From Mesostigma viride (taxonomy: Eukaryota; Streptophyta; Mesostigmatophyceae; Mesostigmatales; Mesostigmataceae): DNA of 32,500 nt. This document shows, piece by piece, positions 20,730 to 29,255 of this stretch. Each line of letters begins with the position of its first letter. Within the stretch, counting starts at the first letter, position 1. Made by a program: the position numbers and the translations under genes. The stretch covers positions 1 to 32,500 of the forward strand of contig RPFO01000071.1 in NCBI GenBank assembly GCA_009746045.1, read 5' to 3'. The notes under the pieces are model-generated. The model was given only the letters and a program-made list of their open reading frames with translations. It ran no database searches and was not told the DNA's origin.

Positions 20730-20743
20730 CCGACTTCCTAGTG
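20730..20743 (-). repeat. CACTA right terminal inverted repeat
   Basis: CCGACTTCCTAGTG, the exact reverse complement of 5310-5323, followed by the GA of the presumed target duplication (20744-20745). Confidence 0.93.
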
Positions 20744-20861
20744 GAGCCCATACAAACACCAATCTGTTTTCAGCACAATGCTATTAACTCAGCCTGTGCA
20801 ATCCCAACAACATATCATGATGAGTGTACATAGACACAAAAGCACCATCCGTGCCACTTAC

Positions 20862-21973
20862 CGGACTTTTGCCCATGGCTCACGAGTCCCGTCAGCGTTT
20901 ACTTGCATGAAGACAGCGCGGACAAGGCAAAGTTCTTCTCGCTTTCGCTGCCCCTTGTTGTTGTCCATTAACACCATGATGGTGTCCCCAATGCGGACGA
21001 CACTCTGCCGCTTCTCACTGGAACTTGCTGCCAAGGCGGGAAGCTGCACCTCCTGTTGTTGAACTGTTGGATGGGTGTTGTAAAACTGGGTCTGATTGAA
21101 AGTCCACACACGCCGATCCTCATTCATCTCGTGTGCTAGTAACAGTTTCCCCGTGAACGACTCATTCTGCAGCAGAGCGGATAGCGTTGACTGTATGCTG
21201 ATGTAAGTGAACTTGACTGCCTCACGCAAAGGATCGCCCTCTGCCTCCGCTGGGACCCAGTTCACAGTCAGTGCGTCCGCAAGGGGCAGGCCCTTCTCCA
21301 ATGACCGTCTCCTAGACACGCTGAACTCCCCGTGGCTGGTCACATTGTATTGTGGGTGCTTCGCCAGTTCCTGAAACGCTTCGATGCACTTATCAGGAAG
21401 AGCAAACTCCGTGGCTATGCAGAAAAGCGAAGCCTGTGTAAAATCGGCGTACCCAGACAACGGCTTAGACCATGCCCATGGGTTTCTTGATGCACGGCCG
21501 GCGCCGGCCTCAACATCACCAGCCGTTCCTCTCCCACCGTCTGTCGTAAGCCCCTCCGCCATCGCCCCCCCTGCCCCACCGTCTGCCGTCAACTCCTCCT
21601 CCGCCATCGCCCCCCGTTCCTCCTCCATTGAGTCATCAGGGCGCGGCTCAGCAGGCTCTACGCCTTCCATACCCGCCGCATCGGGCTCCGGCGACCATGT
21701 ATCCACTTCAGCCACTTCAACAGCTTCGGCGGTCTTCAACAGCTGTTCACCTTGCGGGCATAACAGCCTTCGCCGTTTGGCTCGGTCGTTCCCGCCGCTG
21801 GGAACGGACCAGGAGACACCGACATTGGGGCGCGCGACGAGCGGTTGTGGACCGATATCGGGGAACGAAAAGGGATGTGCCTGACGACGAGAACGTTCAA
21901 TGGCCTCACCTACGAACGATTTTTGGGGGGACTTGTAATATGCCTGAGATCGACGAGAAAACAGCCAGCTCAT
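20862..21973 (-). pseudogene. Outer DDE transposase, N-terminal exon
   Basis: 371 codons open on the minus strand, from MSWLFSRRSQAYY to a clear donor (TCCG|GTAAGT) at 20861. The exon ends in phase 2 and joins in frame to the exon starting at 4901 on the far side of the CACTA element. Residues about 75-160 are acidic and Ala/Gly-rich with low complexity. The conserved part starts around KPLSGYADFTQASLFCIATEF and includes FTYISIQSTLSALLQNESF. This resembles the region just before the catalytic core of fungal CACTA/Plavaka-like transposases, where a Leu-rich segment precedes GNPAF-type residues. No catalytic residue is in this exon. The start codon is the first Met of the frame; an upstream exon cannot be excluded. 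Confidence 0.6.
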
Positions 21974-22113
21974 TTGCTTGTCAGACTGACAATTCCGTGC
22001 GCATCGTTGCCATGCAGTGTCGGCCCATTAGTATTGTATACACCTCCACTTGCAACAAACGCCATGGACGTACAGCAATTACAACACGAGGCTTATACCA
22101 ATACCTAACTAAA

Positions 22114-22550
22114 CTGAAGGTGGTACACAACATCGGGTCGCAGCGTACCTGCCGTGGGAAGGAGGGGGTGATACACAAATACCGTACAAGTGATACACAA
22201 ATACCGTACAAGTGATACACAATTGCAGCCAGGACAACAGCGGGTCGCTGCGTACCTGCCGTGGGAAGGAGGGGGGTGATACACAAATACCGTACAAGTG
22301 ATACACAAATACCGTACAAGTGATACACAATTGCAGCCAGGACAACAGCGGGTCGCTGCGTACCTGCCGTGGGAAGGAGGGGGGTGATACACAAATACCG
22401 TACAAGTGATACACAAATACCGTACAAGTGATACACAATTGCAGCCAGGACAACAGCGGGTCGCTGCGTACCTGCCGCGGGAAGGAGGGGGGTGATACAC
22501 AAATACCGTACAAGTGATACACAACTGCCGCCAGTATAACAGCGGGTTGC
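22114..22550. repeat. 108-bp tandem array with 22-bp subrepeats
   Basis: GGGTCG marks unit starts at 22135, 22242, 22350 and 22458, with a last, 86-bp interval to 22544. Each unit contains GTACCTGCCGTGGGAAGGAGG and two or three copies of the 22-bp ATACACAAATACCGTACAAGTG. The last unit has lost one 22-bp subrepeat. The array lies between the outer transposase exon 1 (minus) and its divergent partner gene (plus). Confidence 0.93.
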
Positions 22551-22775
22551 TGGGTACTGGGGTGACCTGACAGCGATGCCGCAAGAACGTGTACCGTGCG
22601 ATGTTTGGTTTAAAGCTGGCCACCGGGGTTGTAGCCGTCGGATGGCTGCAACCTAGTGTGTACGCGAAATTTGAAAGTGCACCAGGAGTGCACGCGAAAT
22701 TCGAAAGTGCGCATTCACGTCTTCACCACGCGTAGGTGACTCCAGTTAACGTTTACGCGCAGCTCATCAGTTTCT
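22551..22775. promoter_or_regulatory. Upstream region of the partner gene
   Basis: Contains two copies of an ACGCGAAATT(T/C)GAAAGTGC word (about 22663-22681 and 22692-22710). No obvious TATA box. Read as part of a shared bidirectional upstream region, by analogy with the CACTA gene pair. Confidence 0.35.
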
Positions 22776-24280
22776 ATGGCGCCCAACAAGAAGAAGGCAC
22801 CGATGGCGCTGGAGGAGGAGGACGTGCGCCAGCGCAAGAAAATCCGCAACCTCATCCCCTCCGACTCCTCCGACTCGTCTTCCTCGTCGTCCTCCGACGA
22901 GGACGACGATGTTGCCCCGGTGGGAGAGGCACGGGGCGACACCTCCTCCGGCAGGAACCTGAATGGCTTGCAAATCGCGGCCAACAGGGCGGAGGAGAGC
23001 CTCAGGGCGGAGGTGGCGGCCCTGAAACAAGACGTCGCCAATCTCATGAGGCAAATGGGCACCAAGCTGCCCAAGAATTTCGTGGGTTGCACTTTACGCA
23101 TATACCGTTATTTGCTGCGCTTTTTTGCATTACACGATTCATTATTCAAGATTTTTAACTTCACTCCTTCTCTCTCTTTGCACATTGCACGTTTGCAGAA
23201 GTCAACCCCAGCTTTTTCCGCCGCAGTCGAGCACCTCTCCCGACAATGCTTGACCATTCGCCCTGATGTCGGGAAACAGGTTCAGCTGGACCACGACCCG
23301 GCCATCAGGGGTGCGGGTTTGCGTGGCGCCATCACGATGTTCTTCCAAGAGCTAGGCGGGCATCGTGAAAAGCCCCAACGACTCGGTTCCTGCGGAGGAT
23401 TACGTTCAAGTCCGGACTGCGCTGGTCAAGCGCCTGGCCAACCACCGGTCCAACTTGACCAAGTTTGCCACGACGCGTGTATCCGACGACTACATGCCGT
23501 GGTTGCTGGGGACGGCCACCATCGATCGCATAAAGAAGTACGCCGACCTTCCCAGCTGGCTGAAGGAGGACTTCTGTCGCGTTGTCCTTATGCACTATTT
23601 GAAGATGGTGGGCACATTTTCCGTGGCGGTAAGCAGCCTTTTCTTCTGCTTCTTATACTTGTGGCATGCGCTTTCTTTCTTTAGCACACTGGTAGGTATC
23701 TTCACCTAACTGTATATATTTTTATTGTGACATCGAGGTCTCAGCCTAGACTGTCATCATTTTCATTCATTTGTATGCCAACAATGACTTGTATTGTTTG
23801 TTCCATGCATGCACGGTTATAATGCGTGTACTTATTAACCCAATTGCGGTGTGATCATGACAACGCAAGCAGGAGCTGCAGGACAAGCGGCCCGAGCTGT
23901 GGGAAGATTGGGAAGACATCGCCGCCAGGTGCTGGGACAAGAAGAAGGTGCTCAAGGCCCTCGACCGTGCTAAGGCCTCGACCGTGATGCGGTGTGGGCC
24001 AAGCCGCGAGTGGGACGAGGCGGAGGAATGTTTTAAGGAGGTGCAGAGGTCGCGTACCTCCTACCGGCATGTGCCATCACGTGTCATGTTCGACGACACT
24101 GACAACCCGTGGCCGTACTCTGCACCAAGCACACCCTCGCGCACCCGCGCAAGCATCGGCGCCTCAAGCGCACCAGGCGAGCGCACATCAGCACATGGCG
24201 AGGAGACCACACCCATCGGCACCGCGAGCGGGGATGTCACGCGCTCGGCACAGGGCCAGCCCCAGTCAGCACCTTTGTAG
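22776..24280 (+). CDS. Hypothetical protein, partner gene of the outer transposase
   Basis: Three exons: 22776-23081 (donor TTC|GTGGGT), 23199-23628 (acceptor GTTTGCAG, donor GCG|GTAAGC) and 23873-24280 (acceptor CGCAAGCAG). The product is about 380 residues. The N-terminus is basic (MAPNKKKAP). A Ser/Asp-rich acidic stretch (SDSSDSSSSSSSDEDDD) follows, then a coiled coil (EESLRAEVAALKQDVANLMRQ). Exon 2 has IRPDVGKQVQLDHDPAIRG and a region with DDYMPWLLGTATIDRIKKY. Exon 3 has PELWEDWEDIAARCWDKKK and a Thr/Ser-rich tail. Exon 2 needs a one-base frame change at about 23353-23364. No family is recognised. The acidic-basic plus coiled-coil make-up and divergent position suggest a DNA-binding accessory protein of the transposon, but that is inference. 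Confidence 0.55.
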
Positions 24281-24589
24281 AAGACCCCACCCATCGGTGC
24301 GCGCCTCGATGGAGTTTGTCACGCAATCCGCCGGGCACCAGAGCGCCGGTGGATGATAAGAAATCCAATACTTAAGGATGTCATCAGCCGACTTGGTTAT
24401 CTCATCATGTCTTATGTTAGAGTTTCAATGTGTTATAAATGAGACTTGGACATCGGCTGAAATGTGATAAAATTAGGACATCTTGGTAGATAACAACTTT
24501 GTTCTATGATTAACTATGAAATAATAAACAAATTCAGGCTCATTTCATTGCACAAATTAAAAACAAAATAGCAGACAACAACATCTTAA
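24281..24589. other. AT-rich flank, no gene
   Basis: Probable 3' flank of the partner gene. It holds a short imperfect inverted pair (GGATGTCATCAGCCGA near 24377 and TCGGCTGAAATGTGAT near 24453). Nothing else is seen. Confidence 0.4.
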
Positions 24590-24955
24590 GTTACGACATC
24601 GTAATTTACCACCTCGTAACTTACCACCTGGTATTTTACCACCTCGTAACTTACCACGTCGTATTTTACCACCTCGTAACTTACCACGTCGTAATCTTAC
24701 CACGTCGTAATCTTACCACGTCGGAATCTTACCACGTCGGAATCTTACCACGTCGTAATCTTACCACGTCGGAATCTTACCACGTCGGAATCTTACCACG
24801 TCGGAATCTTACCACGTCGTAATCTTACCACGTCGGAATCTTACCACGTCGGAATCTTACCACGTCGGAATCTTACCACGTCGGAATCTTACCACGTCGT
24901 AATCTTACCACGTCGGAATCTTACCACGTCGTAACTTACCACCTCGTAACTTACG
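24590..24955. repeat. 16-bp tandem array (TTACCACGTCGGAATC)n
   Basis: About 22 units. The inner part is regular (CTTACCACGTCGGAAT or ...GTAAT, 16-bp period). The outer parts are more diverged and 16-17 bp long (TTACCACCTCGTAAC). There are no unique spacers, so it is a minisatellite and not a CRISPR array. It may be a subterminal array of the outer transposon. Confidence 0.92.
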
Positions 24956-25029
24956 GCGTGGGATCGTAGGTAGGATCTTAGCGATAACTTACTGCGTGGG
25001 ATCGTAGGCGAGATGTATATAGTAAGAAT

Positions 25030-25073
25030 GATCCGAGGCGTAATTTACCACCTGGTAATTTACGCCTCGGATC
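25030..25073. repeat. 21-bp near-perfect palindrome
   Basis: The left arm 25030-25050 (GATCCGAGGCGTAATTTACCA) and right arm 25053-25073 are complementary except at one position, with a 2-bp spacer. The inner part (TAATTTACCACC) is a variant of the neighbouring 16-bp array unit. A direct repeat of GCGTGGGATCGTAG lies just upstream (about 24956 and 24994). Confidence 0.9.
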
Positions 25074-26040
25074 CTTTTTACCACCCTCGGACGAAAAGTA
25101 TAGTGCTGCATATGGTGGGGAGGAGCATCCGGCCTGCTGGGCCAGCGTGGGGGCTCAGGGCTGTCTTGGCGGTAATGTCCTTCACCGCCAGGGCGGTGAG
25201 GCCTGCGGTGTTTTGCAATTCGCAGGCACTTCATGGCGATGGCGGTGTCCTAATTTAGTTAGGCGCTGGTCGATGCATCACAGAGAGTGGGCAGTGATGA
25301 CGTCGGTGGTAGCGGGGGTGGCGGTGGAGGTGCACGGAGGCGAGGAGGGTGGAGGTGGCGGTGGAGATCTGGTGGGGAGCTCGGCAGCCAGCGTGATGCC
25401 CAAGGCGCTGGGCACCACATCTGCAGCATATGCAGCCGGAGGGGAGTCACATACGCGTGTAGCTGCTCGATCGAAGGCTTCCGGAGGGTGCGCTCGCGAA
25501 CGATGGTGTCGGTCGTGACGGGGGTCGAGGGGGGGGCCAGATCTCGGCTTCGGAGCGCCCGAGGAGCTAGGGAGCAGAGGGCGCCGGAGGCGCTGAAGCC
25601 GGGGGCGCGTCAGGCATGGCAGATCGTCGGCAGTGAGGCAAGAGATCAGAGTGTCATTCAAATGGCATGTGGCTGCCGTTTTGGCGGAAGATGAGGTGCG
25701 ATCGAGCACAGCCTGGTCAATAAGTGAGGTGTGCGTGCCGAAAAACACATCCGAGTCCATGAAGGCTGGCGGTCTTCGGTTCCAGTAGCCATAGTCCTGA
25801 ATCAACATCAAAGGCAACTTCGACCCAGCAAGGTTCGTCAGGGCGGCTGCGTTTGGGCTAGCTCAGGCGATCCAGCACCCGGAGGGCGAGGCGATCCCGG
25901 GAGGGGCCTGGGCAACCACCAGTACGTGCCTAGGCCTGACTCGAGGGGGGTCACCGACGTGCTGCGCGAAGGTCTCTTTGCTATAGGATGGGGGAGAGCC
26001 CGGCAGCTAGCGTGACTCCCATAAATAAATTAATAAATTA
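25074..26040. other. GC-rich stretch without a recognised gene
   Basis: Open frames exist on both strands (longest 179 codons, minus, 25278-25817), with low-complexity Gly/Pro/Ser/Ala composition and no motif. It ends in an A/T run (ATAAATAAATTAATAAATTAAA, 26021-26042) that could be a retrotransposon tail. A 10-bp stem (CGTGACTCCC / GGGGAGTCACG) brackets that run. Confidence 0.3.
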
Positions 26041-26299
26041 AACTCGTGCTCCGGTTGGGGAGTCACGGATCGAGCACCGGAGTGCCCCTGTATATGCACA
26101 ACAGGATGTATAGGACAAACCGTTTTCAGCTGTCGTACGACCCACGTGGGCATTCCCGTCGCCAGCAGCACGTGCGACATCAACTCCTGCGGACGCCAAC
26201 CTTTTCGCGCTGATCGAAGCTCTCCCCGGCCCCGGTCTGCCTCCCTCGACGCAATGTTCTACACCAAATTTGTCGCCCACCATTCGATCCTAAGAAAAC

Positions 26300-27623
26300 C
26301 CGAACTTCCCATACCAAATGGGATGTCCGCCGCTTCGGCGCCGGCCAGCGGGATTTTTGCATCTTGGAAATCTTTACGCTCACGAAGGAACAATGTGACG
26401 ATGTTATATCAAGTTCCTGGCCCGCCAAGACGAAATTTTCCTGCCTACCCCTGGCGACAAGGTCACCAAGCCCGACTGGGAATGGCTGCTTCATGCAAGA
26501 ACCGGAGGCGTACTTGAAGGCAGTCATCATGTGCAGCTACCTGCGCTGCGACGCCCAGGACATCACCCACATCGGCTACGCTGGCCTCAGGAGCCTCCTG
26601 CATGAGCGCAGCCCGGGCAGCCACAGCAGCTGCAGCATCCCCGCAGAGCGGCACCTCCCCCAGCACGGACTCCATCCGAGCTGCAGTGGCGGAGCAGCTG
26701 CATGGCGCCGATGGCTGAGCAGCTCGCCGCCCTGAACGCGCCTGACGGCCCACTCAATTCACTCTCTCGGCCAAGGTCAACAACATTGAAGCCAGAGTCG
26801 CACTTAAGCTCCAGCCTCAGTTTACTGCTATGCAAGAGCACATTGCCACCAAAGTTTCCGAGGCCACAGCCACTGTGACCACCCGCCTTAACCACCTGGT
26901 GGAAGGCCGAGTCCGGCGGCCAAGGCCGGCACTGTGAAACTTGAGGCAGTTGCTACCAAGGTAGACGCCCTGGCCACGCAGGCCCCCGAGATCGCCGAGC
27001 GAACGGCCACCATCGCCGCCCAACCTGCTGGTAGGGCTATAGCGATGACCCCTCGACTCGCGCCTCCTGCATGGGCGGACCTGCTCAAGAGCCAGGCATC
27101 CTCTACCACGACCGCCATCACCACCAAGCTCCAGCCAGGAGCTGGAAGACACGCGCCGCGAGGCCGCTGACCGCGCCCCGTCGCCGCTGCCGGGCTATCC
27201 GGCCTCAGGCGCTTCAACATGCCGCCGGAGGAGACCCTAGACTCTCTTCTCGACGAGCTGAAGAAACAGCTCTTGGCGTGCATGGAGCTGCCAGGTGCGG
27301 CACTGCAGGGCGCCTACCGCCTGCCCCATCCACGGGCCAAGGCTGGGCCCCCTCCAGCACTTGGTCCTCACCTTCAGCGACATCACAGCCCGAGTTCGGT
27401 TCCTCTCTCGCCGCAAGAAGCTGCATGGTGGACACCTCCTGGTCGCTTGATGACGACCTGACGCCAGCCCAGCAGCAGCAACGCCGCGATCAGTGGCCCG
27501 AGCTACATCCGCCACAAGACCAACCCCGAGAAGCCCCAAGTGTACTGGCGGGGCGGGGACCTCTATGTCAACAAGAAACTGTGGAAGCCCCCCCGGGCTT
27601 CCCTGGGATAGAGCTCTCAAGCT
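26300..27623 (+). pseudogene. Broken ORF1-like gene of a non-LTR retrotransposon
   Basis: Coherent coding pieces appear in different frames along the plus strand: FLPTPGDKVTKPDWEW (near 26440), SYLRCDAQDITHIGYAGLR (near 26535), a coiled coil AKVNNIEARVALKLQPQF (26772 on) and a second coiled segment KVDALATQAPEIAERTATI (near 26960). PPEETLDSLLDELKKQLL (27222 on) follows, then VLTFSDITARVRFLSRRKKLHGG (near 27365), DDDLTPAQQQQRRDQWPE (near 27450) and QVYWRGGDLYVNKKLW (near 27540). The end segment (hydrophobic strand, RKKLHG, DDLTP, YWRGG.LYV) matches the C-terminal domain layout of LINE ORF1 proteins, which bind RNA as coiled-coil trimers. At least five frame changes separate the pieces, so this copy is dead unless the assembly is wrong. 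No reverse transcriptase follows. Confidence 0.55.
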
Positions 27624-29255
27624 AGTTGTCTAGATGGGGGCAATCGATGATGCATGGGAGAATTACAGCACTTGATTCATTATTAGCGCACAGCGTTATA
27701 GTACCTTCAATTAGCTCTGGCACCTTGTGGCCATCAGCTTGCGCCTTAATTAGCCGACGTCTTGAGCCCACCTCACATTTGTAGCATAAGCTATGCGTCA
27801 GCCTACCTGTGGTATTGCACTGGTTGTATTGCACCCACAGTGTTGCGCCCCGGCATGATGCACCATGCTGTGGAGAGAGCGCTCTGCGGCCTGCCCACTT
27901 GCGGCAGTGAGAGAAGCTAGGGCGCCCTCCCTCCTCGCTGTGTATATAGGGTTGAAGGTTCCTTTACTCTTTATTGGCACCCACATGACGCAGTCACGTG
28001 CTTATTATTAATCAATGCACAACAGGAAGAATTAAAGGGCAGAGACCCCCTTTCTCATTCATGCCAGAGGCATGCTACACTGCATGAGCAGCAATCGGAC
28101 ACGATAAACGATCCGGCACTGAGTTCTGTGGGTGCAATAAGACCCGTACGTGAGCATATATCATAACAAGGAGCGTGGGCAAGTAAGCCTCCCATTGCCG
28201 CCACATCTGCAGCGAGGGGGGTCACGTGCATGCTCCTCAAAGGCCTATACTTTCAATTAAGGATCGATGGCGCGTTGTTGTTGATTGAAGTTGTCAATCG
28301 TCGGTCATGAGGGTGGAGGCAAAGATCTCAGCGTTGGTTGGACTGCCCGAGGAGGGAGCAGAATGCGATATGCTGAAGGTATGTGGTGACGGGTGCAGCC
28401 TGACCGTAAGGTGGGCTGCCTGAAGGCATGTCAATTGTCAGAATTTGCGGGCTTGGCGGTTCTGGAGAACCAAGACTATGGTATAGCTAGAGTGCAGTTT
28501 GATAAGATAACGGCAGGCTCGAGTTACAATGGTCCGGATAGTCTCCGGCCCGATTTCTAGCCTGCGCTGGTTGTCTTCTTGATATTACTAGGTACTTAGT
28601 ACATAGCATGGTACACCATGACACACGTATGCCGCCCTGCGCACACTGAGTGGAGCTTATTATACATACATCTTCTTCCTTTCAATACCTAGTTATTCGA
28701 TCTTGAAGGAAACACACAGTAAGTTAATATTACCTCCTCAGTGGCCAGCAGGCACATAATCGCAGATACTACTAGTGTTTAATGTCTGTGTATAATGCCT
28801 TTTGGTCGTGGGAGTTTCTTGTCTCAAGGACAGTTCATGAATTTATGCTTTTGTCAACATTAATTTGTTGCATGGCTTTGATGTTGATGTAAAGATTACT
28901 TAGCCTAAATCCTACTATAGTGCTGACGATAGTCTAAATCCTATCCCGGCCATATCTTCCAGGCACTCAACATGTCAGGAGTGCCCCATGACATCATGGC
29001 GGTTGTCGTAATGTACAAGATAATCATTACAGTGCTTGGCAGATGAGCTCAACGCCAATATAATGACCTCGGGCATAATGCCAAACCAGTATTCCTCCGT
29101 TTGCGGTTGTCCAGTCCATGTACACAGGCCGATGCATGGCCCATGCATGGCCGATGCACAGGCCGATGCATGGCAGTGGCATCTGCCTAAAGAATGACAG
29201 CAGGTGCTGCGAGAGTGCTTGCGAAGCGAATGTACCCAGCGTTTCACACAGTATT
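27624..29255. other. Region with no convincing gene
   Basis: No recognised gene or RNA over about 1.6 kb. A possible short coding remnant lies on the plus strand: ATG at 28307 opens a frame through LVGLPEEGAECDMLK, then a frame one base off is open from 28399 to a TAG at 28558-28560 (53 codons). A TATA-like TGTATATAGGG occurs near 27940. The part near 28990-29255 is the 3' flank of the LHCSR-like gene and includes CCGATGCATGG short repeats (29127-29175). Confidence 0.35.

Larger units (their letters stand above)
5310..20743 (+). mobile_element. CACTA (En/Spm) DNA transposon, 15.4 kb
   Basis: The left end reads CACTAGGAAGTCGG (5310-5323). The right end is its exact reverse complement (20730-20743), giving perfect 14-bp terminal inverted repeats with the CACTA signature. 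GA precedes the left end (5308-5309) and GA follows the right end (20744-20745), a 2-bp target duplication. Both ends carry subterminal arrays built on TCCTGAG/CTCAGGA words. Two divergent genes lie inside: a minus-strand accessory gene (11761-14587) and a tnp2-type transposase (15518-20169). A 5.3-kb retrotransposon (6414-11739) has inserted into it, so the element itself is about 10.1 kb. It sits in an intron of another transposase gene. Confidence 0.93.
2088..24280. mobile_element. Outer DDE transposon, split by a CACTA insertion; ends not found
   Basis: The element is defined by its genes. A minus-strand transposase has exon 1 at 20862-21973 and later exons at 2088-4901, and a divergent partner gene lies at 22776-24280. 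A 108-bp tandem array sits in the shared upstream region. The 15.4-kb CACTA element at 5310-20743 sits inside one intron of the transposase. I did not find terminal inverted repeats. Tandem arrays at 1641-2008 and 24590-24955 flank the gene pair and could be subterminal repeats. Calling the two genes one element is inference from the divergent layout. Confidence 0.5.

Noticed and set aside
5307-20746. 3-bp target duplication typical of plant CACTA elements
   Set aside because: The flanking triplets are GGA and GAG, which differ; only the 2-bp GA matches.
21981-22623. Minus-strand ORFs of 137-173 codons with repeated Tyr-Gly-Ile-Cys-Val-Ser
   Set aside because: Products of the 108-bp tandem array, with no non-repetitive coding extension.
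24590-24955. Regularly repeated array considered as a CRISPR
   Set aside because: Units are contiguous 16-mers with no unique spacers, and the surrounding genes are eukaryotic with introns.
25278-25817. 179-codon minus-strand ORF
   Set aside because: Pro/Ser/Thr-rich and partly low-complexity, with no motif, no splice support and competing ORFs on the other strand; kept only as an unexplained stretch.
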